Below, in pieces: positions 1 to 7,958 of a DNA stretch of 64,000 nt. This DNA comes from Haloarculaceae archaeon H-GB1-1 (GTDB lineage: Archaea; Halobacteriota; Halobacteria; Halobacteriales; Haloarculaceae). Where the stretch lies: contig JARUKX010000003.1 in NCBI GenBank assembly GCA_029688825.1, forward strand, positions 1 to 64,000. The letters run 5' to 3'. The notes under the pieces were generated by a model. That model saw only the letters and a list, made by a program, of their open reading frames with translations, was not told where the DNA came from and did not search any database. Position numbers and translations under genes: made by a program. Every line of letters starts with the position of its first letter. Positions within the stretch are counted from its first letter, which is position 1.

Positions 1-78
1 GGGCACCTCGGTCCCTTCTATCTCGAAGTTATCCTGGAGAGTCGCGATTTCAGAGACGGTAACTAATATCGTACCCAT
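1..78 (-). CDS. etfB: Electron transfer flavoprotein beta subunit, N-terminal 26 codons (runs off left edge)
   Basis: The minus strand is open from an ATG at 76-78 to the window edge. The first residues, MGTILVTVSEIATLQDNFEI, resemble the start of ETF beta subunits (usually MKxLVTVKEVAxxxDDFEI). ETF takes electrons from FAD-dependent acyl-CoA, dimethylglycine or sarcosine dehydrogenases and passes them to the quinone pool. That would fit the several FAD oxidoreductases in this island, but the pairing is inferred. It lies 129 bp downstream of the CoA-transferase on the same strand and probably has its own promoter. Only 26 residues are visible, so the assignment rests on one short motif. Confidence 0.6.
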   Translation of the reverse strand, partial: MGTILVTVSEIATLQDNFEIEGTEVP

Positions 79-206
79 AACTGCTCATTCGGTTCTCGAA
101 TTCCCTCAGGCATAACCATTACTATTCGTTCCAGATTCAAATTATAACGATATTTCGAAATCGACCGCGGAAACGGGTTGGCGAGCGCGTATTTCAGACT
201 CGTCGA

Positions 207-1658
207 TCAGTCTTTCCAGGCGACAAGTGCGTCGAGGTCGTACGGGACGTGACCCCCAGAGTCTTGTGTTCGGCGCACGTACGCGCGCAATTCCTCCCGG
301 TAGTTCGGGTCTGCGCACTGTTCGCGGAGCAGCGCCGCGCGTTCGCGGGGTGTCCGCCCGCGAAGGTCTGCGACGCCGTGTTCGGTGATGACGACGTCCA
401 CGTCGTGTTCGGTGTGGTCGACGTGCTCGGCGACCGGAACGATGCGGGAGATGTCGCCGCCCGCTGCCGTCGACGGCAGTGCGACGATGGAGATGGCTCC
501 GTGGCGGTTGAAGTCGCCGCTGCCGCCGATGCCGTTCACGAGGTTGCTGCCGCCGATGTGCGTGGAGTTGACGTTGCCGGTGAGATCGACGCTCAGCGCG
601 CTGTTGACGGCGACGACCCCGAAGCGGTCGATGAGCGAGGCGTCGTTCGAGATGGCCGACGGCCGGAGGACGATGTCCTCTGCGTAGCGGTCGATGTTCT
701 CGAACAGTCGGTCCTGGCCCTCGGTCGAGAGCGCGAGCGAGGTCGCGCTCGCGCCGTCGAGCAGGTCGTCGTCGAGCAGGTCGAGGAGGCCGTCCTGGAC
801 GACCTCGCCGAAGTACCGCAGGTCGACGTCGTCGAAGCCGGCGTCACGGATGCCGCTCATCAGCGCGTTGCCCACGCTGCCGACGCCGAACTGGAGTGTC
901 AGCGATTCGGCGAACAGCGGATTCGTCTCGACCTCCGATTCGAGGAAGTCGATGAGGTTCGCCGCGATGTCGTCTTCCGCGGTCGTCGGGTCGCGGAACG
1001 TGTACGGGTCGTCGCGCTTTCTCGTGCGCACGACTGCGCGAAGCTTCTCGGCCGGGAACTCGATGCGACCGTTGCCGATGCGCCCGTCGACGTCGGTGAG
1101 CGGAATCGGCCCGCGGTCTGGCGGCCGCTCCCGGCGGAACACGTCGTGGATGCGCTGGAGTTCCAGCGGCTGCGCCTGGTTCACTTCGACGATGACCTCG
1201 TCCGCGGCGGCGACTGCAGCCGGCGTCGGTCCGAGCGAGGTCGAGGGGATGAGCCAGTCGTCGCCCACGGCGACCGCCTCGACGATGGCGACGTCGACGT
1301 CGGGCAGTCCGCCGAACTCGATCTCGTCGGCCAGCCCCGCGATGTGTCGGTCGGCGAAGGCCACCGAGCCGTCGTTGATGGCGTCGCGCATGGCCTGTGT
1401 CGCGACGAACGGGTAGCGACGGTCGATGGCGTCGGCCTCCACCAGGTCGGTGTCGATGGCGTCGCCGACGCTCCCACCGCTGACGACGGTGAGCGACAGG
1501 TCGCGGTCGGACTGTGCCAGTGCGCCCGGAATCGCTTTCGGGTAGCCGACGCGGCCGAACCCGCTGACGGCGACGGTCGCGTCGGCGGCGATGGACCGCG
1601 CCGCGTCAGCGACCGTCGTCGTGGGCGTGGACTCGTCGAGTCGACTGCTGACCGCCAT
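207..1658 (-). CDS. Acetyl-CoA hydrolase/transferase family (family I CoA-transferase), candidate mesaconate CoA-transferase
   Basis: This 483-residue protein has the two-domain plan of the acetyl-CoA hydrolase/transferase family. It shows a glycine-rich turn, QFGVGSVGNAL, near residue 257, the candidate active-site Glu285 in YFGEVVQDGLLDLL, and the C-terminal glycine-rich segment NGIGGSGDFNRHG near residue 395. Family I enzymes move CoA between carboxylates through a glutamyl-CoA thioester. It is the last gene of the methylaspartate operon, its start directly abutting the hydratase stop codon (TAGATG), so translational coupling is likely. From position I infer that it activates mesaconate. 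The succinyl-CoA:mesaconate CoA-transferase known from Haloarcula is, as I recall, a family III enzyme, so this would be a non-homologous substitute. A plain acetate, propionate or succinate CoA-transferase is also possible. Confidence 0.8.
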   Translation of the reverse strand: MAVSSRLDESTPTTTVADAARSIAADATVAVSGFGRVGYPKAIPGALAQSDRDLSLTVVSGGSVGDAIDTDLVEADAIDRRYPFVATQAMRDAINDGSVAFADRHIAGLADEIEFGGLPDVDVAIVEAVAVGDDWLIPSTSLGPTPAAVAAADEVIVEVNQAQPLELQRIHDVFRRERPPDRGPIPLTDVDGRIGNGRIEFPAEKLRAVVRTRKRDDPYTFRDPTTAEDDIAANLIDFLESEVETNPLFAESLTLQFGVGSVGNALMSGIRDAGFDDVDLRYFGEVVQDGLLDLLDDDLLDGASATSLALSTEGQDRLFENIDRYAEDIVLRPSAISNDASLIDRFGVVAVNSALSVDLTGNVNSTHIGGSNLVNGIGGSGDFNRHGAISIVALPSTAAGGDISRIVPVAEHVDHTEHDVDVVITEHGVADLRGRTPRERAALLREQCADPNYREELRAYVRRTQDSGGHVPYDLDALVAWKD

Positions 1659-2237
1659 CTACAGGTCCTCCGGCTGTGTGCCGACGCCCTCCGGCCAGCC
1701 GGTCGGCTGAGCGGGCGTTGGCTCGGCGTACTCGCGTTTCAGTACCATCGGCGTCCGTTTCAGCGAGAGGACGAGGTCGTCGTCCTGATTGTACGTCCGC
1801 AGTTCCGTCGTGACGATGCCGACGTGGTCGCGCGAGTCGCTCTCGCGCTTCTTGAGGACCTCGCTCTCGGCGTAGAGCGTGTCGCCGTGGTAGGTCGGCG
1901 CGTGGTGGCGCACTTCGTCGTAGCCGAGATTCGCCACGGCGTTCGCGGAGACGTCGATGACGCTCATCCCCACCGAGATGGCGAAGACGACGACGCCGTT
2001 GACGAGTCGCTCGCCGTACTCGGTGCCGGCGGCGTACGGCTCGGTGAAGTGCATCGGGTTGAGGTTCATCGAGACGTTCGTCATCCAGACGTTGTCCGTC
2101 TCGGTGACCGTTCGCCCGTAGGGGTGTTTGTAGACGTCCCCTACCTCGAAGTCCTCGTAGTATCTCCCTTCCCAGCCGGCTTGCAGACGCCGGTCGGTGT
2201 CTGTACTGTCTGTCGGTTGCGTGTCGTCGTCGGTCAT
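1659..2237 (-). CDS. MaoC-like hot-dog hydratase, candidate mesaconyl-CoA hydratase
   Basis: This 192-residue single hot-dog protein reads through the MaoC hydratase helix and active-site loop at about residues 52-72 (TNVSMNLNPMHFTEPYA). In most MaoC hydratases this motif reads GDxNPxH; here the His is kept but the usual Asp is Asn. Genetic position between methylaspartate ammonia-lyase (ATGA overlap at 2234-2237) and a CoA-transferase points to hydration of mesaconyl-CoA to beta-methylmalyl-CoA. The protein is shorter than the two-domain mesaconyl-CoA hydratases I recall from other organisms, so the chemistry is inferred. The Asp-to-Asn change may mark a subfamily rather than loss of activity. 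Confidence 0.72.
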   Translation of the reverse strand: MTDDDTQPTDSTDTDRRLQAGWEGRYYEDFEVGDVYKHPYGRTVTETDNVWMTNVSMNLNPMHFTEPYAAGTEYGERLVNGVVVFAISVGMSVIDVSANAVANLGYDEVRHHAPTYHGDTLYAESEVLKKRESDSRDHVGIVTTELRTYNQDDDLVLSLKRTPMVLKREYAEPTPAQPTGWPEGVGTQPEDL

Positions 2238-3511
2238 TGGTGCACTCCAGTCGTGGATGCGATACCGTCGATCTCGTGACGGCGGACGGTGCGCCGCATC
2301 TCGTTCTCGACGATGGTGTACCCCTCGTCGAACCCCATTCCCGGTTTGGCGAGGACCTGCGCGGGTTCGGTCGCGAGCGCGACGTGCGCGCAGGTGCGCG
2401 CCGAAAGGTCGGTCTCGTTGCAGGTGCCACCCAGATACGCACGCACGTCGGTCCCCTCACAGTACCGAACTGCGCGTGCGCTCCGTTGAATCCCCCCAAG
2501 GTCGGGCGTCTTTACCTGGACCAGGTCCGCCGCGCCTTCGTCGACGAACGCCCGGACGTCGTCGAAGGTGTCACACCACTCGTCGGCGACGATGGCGACG
2601 TCGACGCCGGCGTCGGCCAGTCCCTCTCGTAGCTCGGCCATGGCGTGTATCTGCGCGTGGCGGCCGCCTTCGTCCATCGGCCCTTCGAGTTGCAGGTCGA
2701 ACGGGTCGGCCGCCGCTTCGAGGTCGGCCACGTAGTCGACCACTTCTTCGCGGTCGTACGGCGGGCCGAACACCTCGCTGAACAGGCCGTAGACGTCGAC
2801 GTGGAAGCGCGGTTCGTAGCCGTCGACGGCCAGTTCGGTCGTGCGATCGGACAGCCAGCGGACGTACTCTAGCAGTCGCTCGCCGTCCGCCCCCACCTTC
2901 TCGACGCTGTTGAACAGGCCGTGCGGAAGCACGCCCACGCGCTTGCACAGCATCTTCTCGGCGTTCAGCCGGCGGTCGTCACCGGATTGTCCGAACACGG
3001 GTATCGGCTCGGTCGCAGGCGTCGTGTCGAGCGCGTCGGCCAGGACGGTCGCTTTCGTCGTGGCCTGCGCGCTCGCGGCGGCGTCGAGCAGTGCTTGCGA
3101 GACGCCGTACCGGACGGCGGTGTGCAACTGCGCGGACGGGTCGTGGGGCGAGACCATCCCCTCCAGTCGCGCCGCTGCGTCACCGAATTCGGTCGGGTCC
3201 GTCCCGACGAGCGCGTCTGCGACCGGTCCCTCGACGACCGCCTGGTAGTCGTCGGCCCGGAAGAGCGGGTCGCGGCCGCCAGCCCCGGAGTACTGAACGG
3301 CCGCGCAGTCGCCCCGACCGATGCGGCCGTCGTCGAGGACGACTTCGACGAGCAGGGATTCGCCGGGTTGGCGGACCTGCTCGAACCCCTCGGTCACGGG
3401 GGTTCCCTCGTAGGTGAACCCGTCCTGTGTCGCGCCCTCCTTGATAGCTCGTTGGTCGTCGAAGAAGAACCCGGACACGCCGGCCGTCGCGCGGACGCTC
3501 TCAATTCGCAT
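2234..3511 (-). CDS. mal: Methylaspartate ammonia-lyase
   Basis: This 425-residue protein matches 3-methylaspartate ammonia-lyase (enolase superfamily), which deaminates (2S,3S)-3-methylaspartate to mesaconate. Visible landmarks are the N-terminal GFFFDDQRAIK, the metal ligands in FHVDVYGLF, LQLEGPMDEG and VADEWCDTF, and the catalytic-lysine motif VQVKTPDLGG. The frame is open from a GTG at 3520, but the ATG at 3511 is preceded by a strong Shine-Dalgarno sequence GGAGGTGA five bases away, and family members begin at this residue, so I chose it. It overlaps glmE upstream by 11 bases and the hydratase downstream by four. Together with glutamate mutase it converts glutamate to mesaconate. Confidence 0.95.
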   Translation of the reverse strand: MRIESVRATAGVSGFFFDDQRAIKEGATQDGFTYEGTPVTEGFEQVRQPGESLLVEVVLDDGRIGRGDCAAVQYSGAGGRDPLFRADDYQAVVEGPVADALVGTDPTEFGDAAARLEGMVSPHDPSAQLHTAVRYGVSQALLDAAASAQATTKATVLADALDTTPATEPIPVFGQSGDDRRLNAEKMLCKRVGVLPHGLFNSVEKVGADGERLLEYVRWLSDRTTELAVDGYEPRFHVDVYGLFSEVFGPPYDREEVVDYVADLEAAADPFDLQLEGPMDEGGRHAQIHAMAELREGLADAGVDVAIVADEWCDTFDDVRAFVDEGAADLVQVKTPDLGGIQRSARAVRYCEGTDVRAYLGGTCNETDLSARTCAHVALATEPAQVLAKPGMGFDEGYTIVENEMRRTVRRHEIDGIASTTGVHQ

Positions 3512-4970
3512 CCCCTTCACCTCCTTCGGGTCGGCCGATGAGCCGGCCGTCCGTGATGGCGTCCACGTCGTCCGCGACCAGTCGGAACGACGGGTCGCGA
3601 CCCTCGGTCTGCGCCCGCTCGTCGAGTCGTGCGTCGTGGACCTCCTTCGAATCGGCGTCGATGGCGAGGTCGCCGAACTTCAGCAGCCGGACGCGCCCGT
3701 CGTCGTCGCGGGCCGGCAGGACGTCCCCCGCCGCGCACTCGCTGGACGGGAACGGGACGTCGAGTGCGCCGGTGTCGAACGCGCGCACCGTCCCGCGGGC
3801 GACGTCGCCGTCGCCGAGGTCGAGGATTGCGTCCATGAGCGCGTGCGTCGAGCGCTCGATGAGCCCCTGCTCGTCGTCGACGCCGTCGAGGACGAGACTC
3901 TGCTCGTGGACCATCTCCATCATCTGTCGCGTCGCGCGGATGCCGGCGACGTTCGCCTCGCAGGTCGGGACGCCTTTGAACTCCTGTGGCGATTTCGTGA
4001 TGACTTTGTCCGGTTCCGCGATGGCCGCGGTCGCGCCCCCCAGCGTGATGACGCCGTAGGCACGGGATTCGTCGGGCGGGAAGCCGCCCATCCACTCGTG
4101 GAACACCGTCGTGACGGTCACGTCGTCGGGCAGGTACTCCTCCCCGAGCGAGCGAAGCGCACGTAGTGCGGCCACGTCCTGGACGAGGTTGCCGAGCTGG
4201 CCGTATCCCAGGGTGATGGAGCGGACGCCCTGGGTCGCGGCGAGCAGGCCCTCGACGAGCATGACGGTGATGGCGATAGACGGCGGGACGAGCGTCCCGG
4301 TCAGCGGCCCGAACGGCTCGCGGTTGATGGTGACGCCGCGCTCGGTGTACGCGCCCGCGAGGCGGTCGACGAACTGCCAGTGTTCGATGGTCTCCTCGAG
4401 GGTGTACCCGCTCGTGTACGGGATGTTGTACGAGATGGGACCCCCCTCGAAGCTCTGGAAGCCGCCCGCGAAGGTGATCGACGCGAGCAGGCGGGCGTCC
4501 GGCGTCCCGTGGCGCACTTCGATGGGTGCGTCGACGTCGTCGATGAGTTCGCGACAGCCCTCGACGCCGTGGTTGACCGCGGGGAAGCCGTTCAGTTCGT
4601 TGGTCCCCGTCGAGCGCGTCTCCTCGAGCCCGGTCTGGGCCTTCTCGTACTCGTTGTCCCGCGTGTAGGAGTCGATGGTCGTCGGCAGCAGTTCCGCGCC
4701 GCCGTCCTCGTGGAGCGACCGCAACAGGTCTATCTGCTTCTCCAGGGTCGGAACGCCGGCTCGCGGCTGCAACAGCGGTGACGACGCCGATTCGAGGACG
4801 CGAGCGAATCGCTTGTGCTCGGGCAGCGACTCGTGGAACGCGATTGCGTCCTCGAAGTCGACGGCTGCACCCGTCTTCCAGTTCGACCGGACGGACTCCT
4901 GTAGTTCGACCAGTCGCTCGTCGCTCAAACGCTCGTCGCGGATGGATGGGTTACTGTTCGACGACGACAT
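3501..4970 (-). CDS. glmE: Glutamate mutase epsilon (E) subunit
   Basis: This 489-residue protein is the TIM-barrel catalytic subunit of adenosylcobalamin-dependent glutamate mutase, which rearranges L-glutamate to (2S,3S)-3-methylaspartate. Family-like segments include LLQPRAGVPTLEKQIDLL, GFPAVNHGVEGCR and HGTPDARLLASITFAGGFQSFEGG. It overlaps the B12-binding S subunit by 20 bases and the lyase by 11, so all five genes likely form one mRNA. Length is normal for the family (about 480-490 residues). In haloarchaea this pair feeds the methylaspartate cycle; it can equally serve simple glutamate catabolism. Confidence 0.95.
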   Translation of the reverse strand: MSSSNSNPSIRDERLSDERLVELQESVRSNWKTGAAVDFEDAIAFHESLPEHKRFARVLESASSPLLQPRAGVPTLEKQIDLLRSLHEDGGAELLPTTIDSYTRDNEYEKAQTGLEETRSTGTNELNGFPAVNHGVEGCRELIDDVDAPIEVRHGTPDARLLASITFAGGFQSFEGGPISYNIPYTSGYTLEETIEHWQFVDRLAGAYTERGVTINREPFGPLTGTLVPPSIAITVMLVEGLLAATQGVRSITLGYGQLGNLVQDVAALRALRSLGEEYLPDDVTVTTVFHEWMGGFPPDESRAYGVITLGGATAAIAEPDKVITKSPQEFKGVPTCEANVAGIRATRQMMEMVHEQSLVLDGVDDEQGLIERSTHALMDAILDLGDGDVARGTVRAFDTGALDVPFPSSECAAGDVLPARDDDGRVRLLKFGDLAIDADSKEVHDARLDERAQTEGRDPSFRLVADDVDAITDGRLIGRPEGGEGDAN

Positions 4971-5388
4971 GCTCTGGTACCGACGCTGTCTCCTCGAGGT
5001 CCTCGTGTAAGGTCGTTATCGCTACTTCCGGTTGGGTTCCTGGTTCGAAGACGCGGTCGAAGCCCATCGCGCGGAACCGCTGGCGGACGGTCTCGAACTC
5101 CTCCTGGCCGACGGAGAGGTTGCCACCCACGTAGGTGACGGGGTCGAGCCCCGCGGCGGCGAGTTCGTCGTGGAAGCCCTCGCAGTCCTGCTGTGCGTGG
5201 CCGTACAGCGAGGAGACGAGGACTGCGTCCGCGTCGTGCTCCGCCGCGGCGTCGACGAACTCCGATTGTGAGGTCTGTACGCCCAGGTTGTGCACGTCGA
5301 AACCGGCATCCTCCAGCGCGTGCTCCAGGATGGTGATACCGACTACGTGCGCGTCCGATCCGATGACACCGAGTACTATTGTCGCCAT
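4951..5388 (-). CDS. glmS: Glutamate mutase sigma (S) subunit, cobalamin-binding
   Basis: This 145-residue flavodoxin-like B12-binding protein carries the base-off/His-on signature DxHxxG as SDAHVVG near residues 11-17, followed by SLYGHAQ and the YVGGNLSVG segment that bind the cobalamin tail. It is the first gene of the operon. A TATA-like element (5415-5422) lies about 30 bases upstream, so the mRNA is probably leaderless. The name follows the mutase nomenclature (also MutS/MamA); it is unrelated to glucosamine synthase. Confidence 0.95.
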   Translation of the reverse strand: MATIVLGVIGSDAHVVGITILEHALEDAGFDVHNLGVQTSQSEFVDAAAEHDADAVLVSSLYGHAQQDCEGFHDELAAAGLDPVTYVGGNLSVGQEEFETVRQRFRAMGFDRVFEPGTQPEVAITTLHEDLEETASVPEHVVVEQ

Positions 5389-5414
5389 CGCAATTTGAGA
5401 AACGTCACACAGAA

Positions 5415-5422
5415 CTTAAAGG
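5415..5422 (-). promoter_or_regulatory. TATA-like box of the methylaspartate operon
   Basis: Read on the minus strand, the element CCTTTAAG lies 27-34 bases before the glmS ATG, the spacing expected for a leaderless haloarchaeal transcript. Confidence 0.5.
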
Positions 5423-5797
5423 TATTGGAAGCATGTGTATATTGACTCCATTATATCCGAATGAAAATGACTATTTGGTCGATAAATTCTAATTAATTGC
5501 CGAGGTGTGTGGTTATCGACGACTGACGAAAGAGTGTTAGAGAGACGCCGAAACAGGCGTGAGAACCACTGTAACGGCTGTCGTCCCCTGCGTGCATCGT
5601 TCCGGATGTAATAGCATCGGATAAATGGTCTGGATGAACGGCCAGATGTGGCGTTGTCGACCCCCCGGACGTATTCGTTCGATTGTTTCGCTCCGAGTGA
5701 ATCATCTCTCTCGCTATCGGATGGACCCATTCACCACTCGTCGCAATCTGAGTGTGACCAATCACTTACGTCGGTCCCCGTCCATAGTCGACTCAGG
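5423..5797. other. Intergenic region between the methylaspartate operon and the dapA-family gene
   Basis: About 375 bases. The first 100 are relatively AT-rich. I see no convincing coding frame, RNA gene or strong inverted repeat. The short open frames here lack family resemblance and acidic composition. Confidence 0.5.
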
Positions 5798-6685
5798 ATG
5801 CACGGTACAGGTCTGCCGCTGGTGACGCCGTTCGAGACCGACGGGACGATCGACTCGCGCGCGTTGCGCGAACTCGTGCAGTGGGTCGAGCGACGAGGCG
5901 TGGACTTCATCGCTCCCTGTGGATCGAACAGTGAAGCACCGCTGCTGAGTGCCGACGAACGAGCGCGCGTCGTCGAGACGGTCGTCGAGGAGGCGACGGT
6001 TCCGGTCCTCGCGGGAACCGGTCACGCCGGGTTCGACGCGACGCGTCGACAGACGGAGCGTGCTGCGGAGGCAGGTGCAGACGCCGCGCTCGTGGTCACG
6101 CCGCACTACTTCCAGCACGACCAGGAGACGCTCGCGACCTACTTCCGGGACCTCGCGGACGCGAGTTCCATCCCGGTCTACCTCTACAGCGTGCCGAAGT
6201 ACACTGGCGTCAGGCTCGAACCGGAGACGGTCGCCGACCTCGCAATGCACGAGAACGTCGCGGGCATGAAGGACTCCAGCGGCGACCTCGTCTCGCTGGG
6301 GCGTATCGCCCGCTCGACCGACGACGAGTTCGACCTCCTCGTCGGGAGCGGCAGCGTGTACGCACACGGACTCGACGCCGGAGCCGACGGCGGCGTCCTC
6401 GCGATGGCGAACGTCGTCCCCGAACTCGCGTCGGCAGTCTACGACCGCCACGCGTCTGGCGAGCGAGGGGCGGCACGCGAACTGAACGCCACGCTGGTCG
6501 ACCTGAACGAGGCGGTGACGGGAGACGACGGGATTCCGGGCCTGAAGGCGGCGATGCGAGCGCGGGACGCGCCCGCGGGGCGAGTTCGGTCGCCGCATCT
6601 CCCGGCGAGTGACGAGGCCGTGACGCGACTCGCGGCTCTCGTGGACCGGACCCTCGACGACGCGTCACTCGAAGCGGTCGAGTGA
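5798..6685 (+). CDS. DapA-family Schiff-base aldolase/deaminase
   Basis: This 295-residue TIM barrel belongs to the dihydrodipicolinate synthase/N-acetylneuraminate lyase family. The Schiff-base lysine is Lys158 in AGMKDSSGDL and the catalytic tyrosine lies in VYLYSVPKYTG (about Tyr130). The N-terminus GTGLPLVTPFETDG is typical, which is why I start at 5798 although the frame is open 150 bases further upstream. Its 3' end overlaps the convergent FAD oxidoreductase by 21 bases. Lysine synthesis is unlikely in this catabolic setting. A 2-keto-3-deoxy acid aldolase or a pyrroline-4-hydroxy-2-carboxylate deaminase (hydroxyproline catabolism, which pairs with FAD amino-acid dehydrogenases) is plausible but unproven. 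Confidence 0.85.
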   Translation: MHGTGLPLVTPFETDGTIDSRALRELVQWVERRGVDFIAPCGSNSEAPLLSADERARVVETVVEEATVPVLAGTGHAGFDATRRQTERAAEAGADAALVVTPHYFQHDQETLATYFRDLADASSIPVYLYSVPKYTGVRLEPETVADLAMHENVAGMKDSSGDLVSLGRIARSTDDEFDLLVGSGSVYAHGLDAGADGGVLAMANVVPELASAVYDRHASGERGAARELNATLVDLNEAVTGDDGIPGLKAAMRARDAPAGRVRSPHLPASDEAVTRLAALVDRTLDDASLEAVE

Positions 6686-7768
6686 GAGGTGCTCCAGGAG
6701 CGGGGATTTCTCCTCGCCGGTGAGCAGTTCGGCGGTGAGTTCGCCAACTGCCGGTGCGGTCGTGATGCCGAACCCGCTCATCCCGGTCGCGACGACGTAA
6801 TCGTCGACCGCCGTTTCGTCGACGATGGGCTGGCCGTCGGGAGTGACCGTCCGTAGCGCCTCCCACTCGTTGACGACTTCGACCGCATCGTCGACCGTCA
6901 CGTACTTCTCGACGACCTCGGCGATGTCGAGGTGGAACGATTCCGGTGGCGAGCGGGCCGCGTTCGGGTCCAGTCGGTCAGCGTTCTCGTAGGCCGTGAC
7001 GAACTGGCCGGCCAACGCTCGGGTCCGTCCCTCTTGTCGGAGGTACACCTCGTCCTCGAAGAAGGTCAACGGGAGGTCCAGCGGTTGGTCCGCTTCGAGG
7101 ACGAGGATCGGCCCGTGCGTGTGCCGAATCGGGGTTTCGACGCCGACCATGTCGTCGAGGACGGGTGCCCAGGGGCCCGCGGCGTTGATGACCACGTCGG
7201 CATCGACGGTTCCCGAATCGGTCACGACGCCGGTCACCTCGCCATCGTCGGTCCTGACGTCGGTCACTTCGACGCCCGTCTCGATGGTGTGGCCCGCCTC
7301 GCGGACGGCTTCCGCCTGGTACTGGACGATCTCCGACGGGTCCAGGACGCCATCGGTGGGGAGCAGCAATCCGCCCACGAGTTCCTCGCCGTCGACGTCG
7401 TAGTCCGGGAGGTCCTCGGGCTCCAGCCACTCGGTCTCGGCCCCGTGTTCGGCGAGGGATGCGCCGAGGTCGCGTCTCGCCTCGCGTTCGGCGTCGGTCC
7501 CGGCAACGTGCAGCGTTCCGATCGCTTCGAAGGAGAACTCGCCGCTCTCGATGTGCCGGTCGTACCACTCGCGTGACCTGCGACGGAGTTCGTGGTCGAG
7601 TTTCGAGGGGTCGGCCTGGTGGTACGTGAACTGCGCCACCGATCCCGCCGTCGTCCCCGACCCGAGGGTCTCCTTCTCGAAGAGGTGGATAGGGCGGTCG
7701 ATTGAGCGGAGGTGATAGGCGACGCTCGTACCGACGATACCGCCACCGACGATGACGATAGGGTCCAT
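6665..7768 (-). CDS. FAD-dependent oxidoreductase, DAO family (first of four)
   Basis: This 367-residue protein starts MDPIVIVGGGIVGTSVAYHL, the Rossmann dinucleotide-binding motif of D-amino-acid-oxidase/sarcosine-dehydrogenase-type flavoproteins. It ends with the second FAD-contact region MSGFGITTAPAVGELTAELL. I start at 7768, where the beta-alpha-beta fold begins; the open frame extends 75 bases further without resemblance. The likely reaction is oxidation of an amine or N-methyl amino acid with transfer of electrons to ETF or quinone. The substrate cannot be read from sequence. It converges on the DapA-family gene, suggesting a shared pathway. Confidence 0.85.
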   Translation of the reverse strand: MDPIVIVGGGIVGTSVAYHLRSIDRPIHLFEKETLGSGTTAGSVAQFTYHQADPSKLDHELRRRSREWYDRHIESGEFSFEAIGTLHVAGTDAEREARRDLGASLAEHGAETEWLEPEDLPDYDVDGEELVGGLLLPTDGVLDPSEIVQYQAEAVREAGHTIETGVEVTDVRTDDGEVTGVVTDSGTVDADVVINAAGPWAPVLDDMVGVETPIRHTHGPILVLEADQPLDLPLTFFEDEVYLRQEGRTRALAGQFVTAYENADRLDPNAARSPPESFHLDIAEVVEKYVTVDDAVEVVNEWEALRTVTPDGQPIVDETAVDDYVVATGMSGFGITTAPAVGELTAELLTGEEKSPLLEHLSLDRFE

Positions 7769-7915
7769 ACGAGCGAATCCTCCACTCTCCGGTAAATATT
7801 TTGGCCCGACCAGGCCGAGACCACACCCGAACACCACGGCCATGGCGGCCGATCTCGTTCTTCGAACGGCGGTTCAGCGCCCCTGAGAGCGGAGGACGAA
7901 CTGTCCTCATCGACC

Positions 7916-7927
7916 ATAAAAATATAT
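7916..7927 (+). promoter_or_regulatory. TATA box fixing the start of the next flavoprotein gene
   Basis: ATAAAAATATAT is a strong TATA element. Transcription about 25-28 bases downstream would begin near 7950. That excludes the upstream ATG at 7926, which lies inside the TATA box, and favours the ATG at 7959. Confidence 0.6.
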
Positions 7928-7958
7928 GCCCCTACCGGATTACAACTTACACGAAGCC

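Noticed and set aside
249-2279. A 676-codon plus-strand frame opposite the CoA-transferase and hydratase genes
   Set aside because: It is antisense to two well-supported genes; long shadow frames are common in GC-rich haloarchaeal DNA.
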